Positions 10,211-18,900 of a DNA stretch of 64,000 nt are shown in pieces. The stretch comes from Perlabentimonas sp046542995. GTDB lineage: Bacteria; Bacteroidota; Bacteroidia; Bacteroidales; Tenuifilaceae. How positions within the stretch are numbered: the first letter of the stretch is position 1; each line of letters starts with the position of its first letter. The DNA lies in contig JBKHAH010000004.1 of the NCBI GenBank assembly GCA_046542995.1, forward strand, positions 1 to 64,000, in the 5' to 3' direction. The notes beneath the pieces were generated by a model that made no database searches, was not told the origin of the DNA, and saw only the letters and a list, made by a program, of their open reading frames with translations. The position numbers were made by a program, and so were the translations under genes.

Positions 10211-10570
10211 ATGGCTGCAAAAAAGATATTGTTGGTAGAGGATATTTACTTTAACCAGATCCTTATAGAGTCCTTGCTGGTTGAGTGGGGTTACTCTGTG
10301 GTAATAGCCGATAATGGCTCTGTGGCTCTGAATATGTTGCAAGCTGAAACCCCCGATTTAATTGTACTGGACCTGATGATGCCGGTAATGGATGGCTTTA
10401 AGTTTCTTGAAGAAAAGAATGGAAAGCGTGATAAAACGCCCGTAATAGTGCTCTCTGCACGAAGTGACATGGAGAGCATACAGCGTGCAATTGGCCTTGG
10501 CGCAAACGATTATATTACCAAGCCTTTTAATTCCAGCGATTTGGAAAATAAAGTGAAGGTTTTTCTATAG
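10211..10570 (+). CDS. Single-domain response regulator (CheY-like receiver)
   Basis: 119 residues, a receiver domain and nothing else. The acidic residues near 10-11, the phospho-acceptor Asp54 and Lys104 in a TKPF motif are present. It may act by protein contact like CheY, or be a phosphate relay or sink for the multi-PAS kinase upstream. It is 120 bases after the LuxR-type regulator, same strand, so it may be its own unit or the end of a signalling operon. Confidence 0.9.
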   Translation: MAAKKILLVEDIYFNQILIESLLVEWGYSVVIADNGSVALNMLQAETPDLIVLDLMMPVMDGFKFLEEKNGKRDKTPVIVLSARSDMESIQRAIGLGANDYITKPFNSSDLENKVKVFL

Positions 10571-10617
10571 CCTTTGTTTATCAGTCATGCAATCTTATTT
10601 CTACTACTTAGCAAAAC

Positions 10618-11460
10618 CTATTTCTCTTTCTCATGTATATGCACATCCATTTGTGGGAATGGAATATTGAGACCTTCCTTGATAAACGCCTCATAAACCT
10701 TCTCGCTCATGCCAAAGAAAACGGGCCAAAAATCTTCAGATTTTGTCCATGCCCTGATCGTAATGTCCACTGAGTTGTCGTTAAGCTGCGAAAGGAAAAT
10801 GAAAGGCTCTGGATCTTTTAGCACTCTTTCGTCAGCGTCTAAAATGCCACGCAGCACCTTTTGCGCTTTCTTAAAATCATCACCGTAAGCAATGCCAAAA
10901 ACCCATTGTGCTTGCCGCGTATCATTTACGGAGTAGTTGGTTAGCGCTCCCGTTGCCAAACTGCCATTGGGAACAATGTTTACAATGTTATCGAATCCAG
11001 TTATTACGGTATGAAAAATTTGAATTTCGGTAACAGAGCCAGTGTATCCCTGCGCCTCAATAACATCGCCAACCTTAAAGGGCTTTAGGATAAGAATTAG
11101 TACCCCTCCGGCAAAGTTCTGCAATGTGCCCGACAATGAAAGCCCCACGGCTAGCCCTGCTGCACCCAGAATGGCTATGAAGGAGGTCATCTCAACCCCA
11201 ACCATACCCAGCACGCTAATAACTACTAGTATTTTGAGAGAAATTGATAGGAAACTTCTAAAAAATGTGCGTAGCGATGGATCAACCGCGCGCTTCTCCA
11301 TTACCTTGTATAGCGCACGGGTTATCTTCTTAACAATCCATAATCCGATTATCAGCACGGCAATTGCACCAATTAAGCGGAGGCCATAGCTCGTTACAAT
11401 CTCATATAACCACGATGATAAATCTTCAATCTTCAGGTCGGTTCCAAGTATATTTTCCAT
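10618..11460 (-). CDS. Small-conductance mechanosensitive channel, MscS family
   Basis: 280 residues, the usual size of the short MscS type. Three membrane helices at about 25-45, 66-88 and 93-128. The pore-lining helix is rich in Gly and Ala (GAAGLAVGLSLSGTLQNFAGG), followed by the KPFKVGD start of the cytoplasmic beta domain. It opens on membrane tension to release solutes during osmotic downshock. It is convergent with the receiver gene at 10211-10570. A 15-base inverted repeat lies just upstream of its start. Confidence 0.92.
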   Translation of the reverse strand: MENILGTDLKIEDLSSWLYEIVTSYGLRLIGAIAVLIIGLWIVKKITRALYKVMEKRAVDPSLRTFFRSFLSISLKILVVISVLGMVGVEMTSFIAILGAAGLAVGLSLSGTLQNFAGGVLILILKPFKVGDVIEAQGYTGSVTEIQIFHTVITGFDNIVNIVPNGSLATGALTNYSVNDTRQAQWVFGIAYGDDFKKAQKVLRGILDADERVLKDPEPFIFLSQLNDNSVDITIRAWTKSEDFWPVFFGMSEKVYEAFIKEGLNIPFPQMDVHIHEKEK

Positions 11461-11494
11461 ATTTACACAAATTTTATTGGAAAAACTTTAATAA

Positions 11495-11565
11495 ATTCAG
11501 CATCTTTTAAAAGTTAAATATAGCATTTAACCAACATCTTTCAAATTTAATAAAAGATGCTGAAT
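11495..11565. repeat. 15-base perfect inverted repeat upstream of mscS
   Basis: The arm ATTCAGCATCTTTTA at 11495-11509 is exactly complemented by TAAAAGATGCTGAAT at 11551-11565, with a 41-base AT-rich spacer. It sits 34 bases upstream of the MscS start on the minus strand and after the end of the convergent-facing HMA cluster. It could be a regulatory site, a leader hairpin or a small repeat element; sequence alone does not decide. Confidence 0.6.
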
Positions 11566-11663
11566 GTCCTAAATTTTTATCAAAATCAACTTTATAGTTT
11601 TCCAAAATGCTAACATTAAAATGTATCAGCTTTTAGTTTGATTGATAAGGTGCTCATAAATGC

Positions 11664-11701
11664 AAAAATGGAGCAATCAATTTAAACCGATTGCTCCAAC
11701 T
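11664..11701 (-). terminator. Rho-independent terminator of the metal-resistance cluster
   Basis: On the minus strand the stem GGAGCAATC pairs with GATTGCTCC around a 10-base loop and is followed by ATTTTTG. It lies 38 bases after the stop codon of the last HMA gene and so probably ends the long minus-strand unit. Confidence 0.75.
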
Positions 11702-11738
11702 TTGTGTTTTGAAATTATTTTAAATCACTTTAAAGAGA

Positions 11739-12107
11739 CTATCCTTTCTTGCCACAGCAAGCCTCCATTCGGGTTAGCGTTTTACTCTCCTTCTTTTCAT
11801 CGCATTCCTTTTTGTCTTTTGCAATTTTTGCTTTATACCCTAATTCTTCAAGGGCCTTTACAAACCCTTCGTCGTTGTTTCTTTTTTCACGATAAGTAAT
11901 GGTAACCAGCCCGCTTTCGTAGTTAGCATCAATGGTTTTAACTCCACGCTCAGAGGCTATATCCTCCTCAATTTTCAATTCACACTCACCACCGGTCATG
12001 TTTGCCTCAATTACTAGTGTTTTCTCTCCTTTTTTCTGAGCTTGTAGCTCAGGGGTAAAGTTTGCTACCATTAGCAGAGCAATTACCATAGTTGTTAGTG
12101 TTCTCAT
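11739..12107 (-). CDS. Secreted HMA-like protein with a one-cysteine metal loop
   Basis: 122 residues from the ATG at 12107; an earlier start at 12179 would add a charged leader before the signal peptide and overlap the next gene, so I prefer 12107. Signal peptide about 1-23 (a hydrophobic run ending in LQAQ). The mature part has the HMA/MerP fold pattern, but the metal loop reads MTGGECELKIE, with a single cysteine (Cys42) instead of CxxC. The C-terminus is Cys- and Lys-rich, with Cys102 and a Cys117-Cys118 pair. It is last in the metal cluster. A periplasmic metal-binding role is inferred; the missing loop cysteine makes classic chaperone chemistry uncertain. Confidence 0.75.
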   Translation of the reverse strand: MRTLTTMVIALLMVANFTPELQAQKKGEKTLVIEANMTGGECELKIEEDIASERGVKTIDANYESGLVTITYREKRNNDEGFVKALEELGYKAKIAKDKKECDEKKESKTLTRMEACCGKKG

Positions 12108-12168
12108 AGTTTTGTTGTTTTTGATTTTTGTTGTTAGCGAAAGCATCGCATCAATCACTGCCATAAAA

Positions 12169-12381
12169 CTACACCTCAACGGCAGGGTAACCTATTCCTG
12201 CAAGGGTATTCATTATGAGTTTTTTAATCGTATTATCACCGTTGTACATTATGGTTACCGTTTTATCAGGTATATCGGTGCTTATGTCATCCACACCACC
12301 TACTTTCTCAAGGTGGTCCTCAATGGTTTTTGCACAACCCATGCACTTCATGTTTGGTATTTTTAGCTTTAACTCTTTCAT
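12169..12381 (-). CDS. Heavy-metal-associated (HMA) domain copper chaperone
   Basis: 70 residues, a single HMA domain like CopZ or Atx1. The metal site is NMKCMGC (Cys13, Cys16) and the fold pattern to residue 68 is complete. No signal peptide, so cytoplasmic. It probably binds Cu(I) or a similar soft metal and passes it on. It lies 39 bases after the DUF302 gene in the metal cluster, same strand. Confidence 0.9.
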   Translation of the reverse strand: MKELKLKIPNMKCMGCAKTIEDHLEKVGGVDDISTDIPDKTVTIMYNGDNTIKKLIMNTLAGIGYPAVEV

Positions 12382-12420
12382 GGCATAATCATTTTTTTGT
12401 TTGTACTTTTTTAATAATTA

Positions 12421-12813
12421 TTAGGCACTCAAGGTTGAAATAACCTTCTCAAGTTTACCCTTTATCTCATTAGCAATTCCTTGAATTGCTTCATTATCCA
12501 CTGCTTTCATTGAGGCAACGGGGTCTATGGCTGCTACCTCTATTAAGTTATTATTTAATTCCTGTACAATTATATTACACGGAAGCATTGTACCAATTTT
12601 ATCATCTTCCTTCAGGGCTTTGTGTGCGAAGGGTGGATTACAGGCCCCAAGTATTTTGTACTTACGGAAATCAACATCGAGCTTTTCTTTAAATTTTTGT
12701 TGGATATCAATTTCGGTTAGCACTCCAAAACCAACTTTTTTCAACTCTTCAGTTACAATTTGTACTGCCTGCTGAAAATCACATTTTATTGTTGTACTGA
12801 TATAGTAACTCAT
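12421..12813 (-). CDS. DUF302 domain protein
   Basis: 130 residues, cytoplasmic. It shows the DUF302 pattern: an N-terminal Thr-rich strand, FDVDFRKYKILGACNPPFAH-like middle (about 50-66) and the conserved Pro-Cys followed by Asn-Ile-Ile-Val near residue 78. DUF302 proteins have unknown biochemistry but often travel with metal and sulfur stress genes. Here it sits 18 bases after the RND adaptor gene and before a copper chaperone. A second DUF302 gene, with a membrane anchor, lies at 21339-21815 on the other side of the cluster. Confidence 0.85.
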   Translation of the reverse strand: MSYYISTTIKCDFQQAVQIVTEELKKVGFGVLTEIDIQQKFKEKLDVDFRKYKILGACNPPFAHKALKEDDKIGTMLPCNIIVQELNNNLIEVAAIDPVASMKAVDNEAIQGIANEIKGKLEKVISTLSA

Positions 12814-12831
12814 AGTTTAAATTTTTAATGG

Positions 12832-14706
12832 TTAGTAAATTAATCTATCATATAAACAGCATTCAGGTAAATTACTGTAAATGCTATCAGGTGCTTTTAT
12901 TTTTTCGGTATCATGACCAACCTTTGCAATGGCTTGCTGAATTTTCTCTGAGCTTGTCTTATTGGAGTCAAAGTCAAGGTGCACGGTTTGTGTCCTTTCA
13001 TCCCAATTTGCCGACTGGACTCCTTCAACAGAAAGAGCAGCCTTTTCAATTCTATCCTTGCACATTCCGCATTTTCCAGCAACCTTTACCGAGGCATGCT
13101 CTATTATTGGTTTCTCTGTTTGATTGTAATCAAACCTATCGTAATGGCAGCATCCAGGAAGTTCCTCGTAAACATGGTCGGGTGCTTTTATCTTTTCGGT
13201 ATCGTGACCAACTTTTGCAATTGCCTTGTGGATATCATCAGTTGCCAAACCTTGCTTGTAGTCTAGGTGTATGGTTTGAGATTCTTCATCCCATTTTGCA
13301 GATGTAACGCCCGTAACAGAAAGAGCGGCCTTTTCAATTCTATCCTTACACATTCCGCATTTTCCACCAACTTTAAATGACGTGTGATTGCCTTCTTTTT
13401 GTTGGGTTTGCATATTTTCTGTTTGCATCGCACCGTGGTTGTGACCTTTCATTGCACCACCTCCATCGGGACTCATCATGCTAGGTTTGCCTGCCAGCTG
13501 CGCAGCGGCATCAATGCTAAATGTACCGCTAACAGCAATTTCTTCATTAACTTGCAGCCCATCGTCAATAATGTAGCTATCACCAAAAGCGGGGCCAAGG
13601 GTTACCTCACGATACAAGAAATTTTTTCCTTTATCCGATTCGGTTTTTACGTAAACCACTGAGCGTTTGCCAGTCCACATTACTGCGGATTTTGGAACAA
13701 TCAACGCTTTGGATATATTTGGTAGTTTTGCATCCACACTTGCAGTAACAAACATTTGGGGTTTTAGTTTACTCCCAGTGTTTCTAACATCAATTCTTGC
13801 GCTTGCTACCCTGGTTATTGGGTCGATAACGGGGTCGATATAGGTTATTGTACCCTGAAATGTTTCACCTGGCAAGGAATTTACGGTGTAGTTCACTTTA
13901 TCTCCCTTTTTTATCCAAGGGATTTCCGATTCGTAAATATCAAGCAGAATCCATACTCTTGACAGGTTGGTTATCTCGTAAAGGGTTTGCCCACGGCTAA
14001 TGTAATCGCCAAGGTTCACTTTTTTGCTATTAATAAAACCCGCAACCTCTGCGCGGATTGGAAAATTTTCCTGCGATTTTCCCGTTTCGATTATCTGTCG
14101 AATTTGATTTTCAGAAAGTTTCCAGTTTTTTAGCTTTGATTTTGCGGCCTTAAGGAGTTGTGGATTGGCATCCCTTACTTTATATGCCTTAAGTAATTCA
14201 TCCTGTGCAGTTGCCAACTCGGGGGAATAAATATGAGCGATGGTTTGCCCTTTGGTAACAAATTCACCTGTAAAGTTTACGTTTAGCTTCTCAATTCGTC
14301 CAGGTATATGTGACGACTGAGAGAAAATAAGCCGTTCATCAACCTGCACCTTCCCATTTAAACGGATCGTTTTAGCAGGCTCTTTCTCTTCAACAAAGGC
14401 TGTGCTGATGCTTGCGAGCTGCATGGCTGTTTCCGACATTCTAATGGCCATTGGGTCTAGCCCATCATCCTCTTCATCTTCAAGCGGAATTAAGTCCATT
14501 CCACAAATGGGGCAGTCGCCCGGTTCGTTTTGCCTAATCTGGGGGTGCATGGAGCAGGTCCACGTTGTTTCACTCTCCATTTCGGAATGGCTACGCTGCT
14601 CGTGATCATCTTTAGCAGCTGAGCTTCCAAAGAATAACCATCCAAGGAAAATCCCTGCTGCCAAGGTTGATATTGCTATGATTATGGTTTTTCTATTTGC
14701 TTTCAT
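12832..14706 (-). CDS. CusB-type RND efflux adaptor with two C-terminal HMA modules
   Basis: 624 residues, much longer than usual for CusB (about 400). Order: membrane anchor 7-27; a heavy-metal-binding segment with TCSMHP (50-55) and CPICGM (65-70); the HlyD/CusB adaptor body about 95-415; then two repeated HMA modules at about 442-522 and 537-624. Each module has GKCGMCKDRIEKAAL (Cys450/453 and Cys546/549), a VGHDTEKIKAPD stretch and a C-terminal CC pair. It should link the CusA pump to TolC, with the tail modules collecting or handing over periplasmic metal. It overlaps the tolC stop by 14 bases. The fusion is what is seen; the hand-off role is inferred. Confidence 0.9.
   Translation of the reverse strand: MKANRKTIIIAISTLAAGIFLGWLFFGSSAAKDDHEQRSHSEMESETTWTCSMHPQIRQNEPGDCPICGMDLIPLEDEEDDGLDPMAIRMSETAMQLASISTAFVEEKEPAKTIRLNGKVQVDERLIFSQSSHIPGRIEKLNVNFTGEFVTKGQTIAHIYSPELATAQDELLKAYKVRDANPQLLKAAKSKLKNWKLSENQIRQIIETGKSQENFPIRAEVAGFINSKKVNLGDYISRGQTLYEITNLSRVWILLDIYESEIPWIKKGDKVNYTVNSLPGETFQGTITYIDPVIDPITRVASARIDVRNTGSKLKPQMFVTASVDAKLPNISKALIVPKSAVMWTGKRSVVYVKTESDKGKNFLYREVTLGPAFGDSYIIDDGLQVNEEIAVSGTFSIDAAAQLAGKPSMMSPDGGGAMKGHNHGAMQTENMQTQQKEGNHTSFKVGGKCGMCKDRIEKAALSVTGVTSAKWDEESQTIHLDYKQGLATDDIHKAIAKVGHDTEKIKAPDHVYEELPGCCHYDRFDYNQTEKPIIEHASVKVAGKCGMCKDRIEKAALSVEGVQSANWDERTQTVHLDFDSNKTSSEKIQQAIAKVGHDTEKIKAPDSIYSNLPECCLYDRLIY
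12842..13390 (-). repeat. Internal tandem duplication encoding two HMA modules
   Basis: Two copies of about 290 bases inside the adaptor gene remain clearly alike at the DNA level: for instance the tract around GTGCTTTTAT at 12891 recurs at 13182. Each encodes one HMA module of about 96 residues with the same CGMC and CC motifs, so the tail arose by duplication. Confidence 0.8.
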
Positions 14707-15940
14707 CGTAATAGTTTTTTGCAGTTATATAATCTATCCTTGCAAGGCTTGCTAGGTATTCCTTTAAAGCGGTTGCTTTGAGCTTTCTGTATTTCAGCAG
14801 TTGCTGCTGCATTCTAAGCAACTCCTCGAACTCCTTGCCAGAGTTTCCGTATGCGGTAAATAGCAAGGCCAACGATTTTTCACTCGCTTGAACTTGCTGC
14901 TCGTAAAGGGACAAAAATTCAAGTTGCTGTTCTACTTCAAAGATGGCCATTTCAAATTCTGCCTCAAGAACATTGGCAACATCCTGCTTTTTAAGAGAGT
15001 ATCTCTCCTGATGAATTTGCGCTTCCTTAACAGCGGCTTTGTATTTTTTCCTAAAAACCGGGATACTAACAGTTACCATTGGCATAAGCACATCCTTGCC
15101 GTTATCCGGTAACGACATGTCTGTTCGTTTTCCAACAATAACATAGTCCAGTCCAACACCCAGCTTGGGTAGTCCTTGTTTTTGCGCAGCATTCTCGCTT
15201 TCCATGCTCGCTTTTTCCATTAGGTCCAATTCATTTAGAATGGGATTGTTTTTGAAAATCGATTCCTTTTGAAAATTCTCAGGAACTAATTCAGCCGTGA
15301 GCGAATCTTCAATAACAACCTCTTCACCTGTTTCACGATTGAGTAGCTTGTTAAAAGCTGCGATCTGAGGCTTTTCTCGTTTATTAAGGATGCTTAGGTT
15401 GGTTTTAGCATCGTTTAGCATCATTTCAACCCGAAGTAAGTTAGTCATTGAACCTATGCCGTTCTCAAATTTTCTATTGGCGATTGATTTGTAAGACCGA
15501 AGTATTTCGATGTTCTCCTTCTCAATCTGTTTTAGCATTTCCAGTTCGTATAAATTGTAATATGCTCCTGAAACCTTATAGCGAAGGTTATTCCGTGCGT
15601 CTAAAAACGACTGGTATTTGGCTTTAGCAATCAGCGAGGCAGCATCGCCCTGAGCCTTAAGCGTTCCAAACCAAGGTAACATTTGGGTTAGGGAGAATCG
15701 TGCCTTTTGTGGCCCAACTCTGGTTTCAACAGGCGAAAGAAAGTATCCAAACGATAGGGTAGGGTCGGCAAGGGCACTAACCTGCGGAACTTTTTCCAAG
15801 GCTGCTTCAAAATCCTTGTACTTAGCCTGCAGTCCAGGGTTATTCTTAGCTGCAATCATAAAGTAATCGTCAAGGGTTTGGGATTGCCCAATGGTACTTA
15901 CCGTAAGAAATAGAATTATGATATTTATAAGTAACTTCAT
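14693..15940 (-). CDS. TolC family outer-membrane efflux protein
   Basis: 415 residues. Signal peptide at about 1-20. The rest shows the TolC/OEP pattern of two long helical repeats with small beta-strand regions, opening with LDDYFMIAAKNNPGLQA. It forms the outer-membrane duct of a tripartite heavy-metal efflux pump with the adjacent CusB-type adaptor and CusA-type pump. Its start overlaps the cusA stop by one base (TAATG on the minus strand) and its end overlaps the adaptor start, so translation of the three is probably coupled. Confidence 0.92.
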   Translation of the reverse strand: MKLLINIIILFLTVSTIGQSQTLDDYFMIAAKNNPGLQAKYKDFEAALEKVPQVSALADPTLSFGYFLSPVETRVGPQKARFSLTQMLPWFGTLKAQGDAASLIAKAKYQSFLDARNNLRYKVSGAYYNLYELEMLKQIEKENIEILRSYKSIANRKFENGIGSMTNLLRVEMMLNDAKTNLSILNKREKPQIAAFNKLLNRETGEEVVIEDSLTAELVPENFQKESIFKNNPILNELDLMEKASMESENAAQKQGLPKLGVGLDYVIVGKRTDMSLPDNGKDVLMPMVTVSIPVFRKKYKAAVKEAQIHQERYSLKKQDVANVLEAEFEMAIFEVEQQLEFLSLYEQQVQASEKSLALLFTAYGNSGKEFEELLRMQQQLLKYRKLKATALKEYLASLARIDYITAKNYYDESK

Positions 15941-18900
15941 TATTCTCTGTTTTTAAGTTTTCGTTCTTCGCGCAGGCTATACAATGTGGGAACAACAAAA
16001 TAGGTGATAGCTGCTACCAGCATACCACCGAAAGCAGGTATAGCCATTGGTATCATAATATCAGCACCACGCCCTGTTGATGTTAGTATGGGCAAAAGTG
16101 CAATAATTGTAGTTGCCGATGTCATAATGGCGGGTCTTATTCTTCGCTGACCAGCCTCCATAACGGCGTTTCTAATGCCCTGCAGGTTATTCGTTTTATT
16201 CCGTTTAAAACTTTGGTCAAGGTACGTTCCCATAATAACGCCATCGTCGGTTGCTAGGCCAAACAGCGCAATAAAGCCAACCCAAACAGCAACGCTCAGG
16301 TTAACTGTGCCCATTTGGAATAGGTCTCTCAAATTGGTTCCGAAAACAGCAAAATTCGCAAACCATCCTTGTCCGTATAGCCAAAGCATTATGAACCCTC
16401 CGCTGAAAGCCATGGCAATTCCTGAAAAAATCATTAGGGAGGTAATTACTGACTTGAATTGGAAGTAGAGAATTAGGAAAACGATTAGTAGAACTATTGG
16501 AACTATGAGGGATAATCGCTTCTCGGCACGAACCTGATTTTCATAATTCCCAGAGAAATTGTAGCTTATTCCTGCGGGAACAGTTAAATCTCCAGAGCGA
16601 ATATGTTCCTCAATGGTTCTCTGCGCATCGTTCACCACCTCAACTTCTGCATAACCTTCTTTTTTATCGAAGAGCACGAAGCCTACCAGAAAAGTTTCCT
16701 CACTCTTTATGGCTTGAGGGCCACGAACATATTCTATATCAACCAAATGCGACAGAGGTATTTGTGTTTCAACAGGGGTTGGAACTATTATATTTGCAAG
16801 CGCTTCGGGATTATCGCGAAGTTCCCGAGGGTATCGAACCCTAACTGGAAAGCGTTCACGCCCCTCCACGGTTGATGTAATTCTCATTCCACCAATGGCA
16901 GTCTCAATAGTCTGTTGAACGTCCTCCACATTCAATCCATATCTTGATATTTTATCGCGATTAATGTTTAGGTGGATGTAAGGCTTACCCACAATTCTGT
17001 CGGCAAAAACTGCCTCGGTTTTTACCGATGGCACCTGCTTTAGAATCTCCTCCAGCTGCATGCCAAAATCTTCAATTGTGGGTAAATCGGGTCCGTACAC
17101 CTTTATTCCCATTGGGGCTCGCATTCCTGTTTGTAGCATTACCAGTCGCGTTTCAATGGGCTGAAGTTTGGGTGCAGATGTTACTCCGGGTATTTTGGTT
17201 ACCCTAACTATCTCGTTCCAAATATCATCGGGCGATTTTATATGTGGGCGCCAGTTTCGGAAGTAGTTTCCAAACCTGTCAGGTTTAAGTTTGTCTTTAT
17301 CTATCCCACTATTAATGGCGTCTTCATTGGAAAGGGTGTCGCCAGATGTAAGAATAAACCTATCCTTGCCATCTACCTTAAATCGCATTCTACGGCCATT
17401 CTCATCGAGAATGTACTCAGGTTTATAGTTGATAACATTTTCAAACATGGATATGGGGGCGGGGTCAAGCGCCGATTCAACCCTGCCCAGCTTACCTACG
17501 GTAAGTTCAACCTCTGGAATGCTTGTAACAAGCATATCGAGCTGACCCACAACCTTAAGGTTATAGTCAACCCCCGAATGGGGCATTGATGTGGGCATAA
17601 GCAGAAAGCTACCCTCATCCAACGATGGCATAAACTCCTTGCCAATGCCCGGCAAGCCGTGAGCCAAAGTTGACCAGACTTTTGTGGTTCTGATATTCAA
17701 GCCAACCGTATCAAGACCCTTGGCTGCAAAGCCAAAAATGGAGCTAAAGCCCATCCATATTGTTATTCCAAAAAGAATTAGGAAAAAGGGAATAAGCAAA
17801 AATTTCGCTTTATTCTCAAGACACCATTTTAGAATGGACTTATAGTAGTGCTGCAAGAGGGTAAAGATACCTAGTATAACTCCAACAAGAATTGCAACAA
17901 AAACTATGTTTAGGAAGAAGCTTTTACCTGCTCCAAGTGGCAGCCAATATGTTGAAAGTAGCCATATTACTCCAAGAGCAGCAATTAGTAAATCGATGTT
18001 TTGAAGAATTCGATTATACCATTTTGCATTGGTTGTATTTAAATTTATAAAATAGAGTTTAATTAATCCTGCAATTCCAAACAGGGAGAGCATTGCGCCC
18101 CCCCAGTAATAACCGAAAAATAGTGAGATTACACCAGTAATTATTAAGCCAATATTTACCCACTTGGTTGTTCCCTTTGTTTTCACCTTTGTTCCAAAGA
18201 AAAAATAGGCAAGGGTTGGTAGTATGAACAATGCAACAATAAGCGCTGCTACCAAAGCAAAGGTCTTGGTGAATGCTAATGGACCAAAAAGTTTTCCCTC
18301 TGCTGCTTGCATTGTAAAAACAGGAATAAAACTCGCAATGGTTGTGGAAACAGCCGTAAGAATTGCCCCAGATACTTCTGATGATGCTGTATGTATGGTT
18401 TTAACCAATTTTTGCCCTGGTGGCGATTCATCGAGATGTTTTATGATGTTCTCCGAAAGAATAATACCCAAGTCAACCATTGTACCAATGGCGATGGCAA
18501 TACCCGAAAGTGCAACGATATTGGCATCAACGCCTCCATAGCGCATTGTTATAAAAACCATTAGTACGGCAATGGGCAGTAAACTTGAAATTAGCATGGA
18601 TGCTCGCAGGTTATATATCATCACAATAATAACCAGAATGGTAATTAGTATTTGAAGTGATAATGCACTTTCCAGGGTTCCCAGCGTTTCGTAAATTAGC
18701 TCAGTACGGTCGTAAAAGGGAACAATGGTTAGCTGACTTTCCACACCATTTGCCAAGGTTTTTTTCGGTAATCCGGGCGATATTTCCTTTATCTTATTCT
18801 TAACATTATTTATTACCTGAAGCGGGTTGGAGCCGTACCTTGCAACCACAACTCCGCCAACAACTTCGGTTCCGTCCTTATCGAGCGCCCCTCTGCGGGT

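Noticed and set aside
4950..10570. A complete chemotaxis operon
   Set aside because: There is a chemoreceptor-type protein and a CheY-like receiver, but no CheA, CheW, CheR or CheB, and the kinase is a PAS type.
12828..13307. Long open frame opposite the adaptor's HMA tail
   Set aside because: It is antisense to a well-supported gene and its translation looks like a shadow of the repeated HMA codons.
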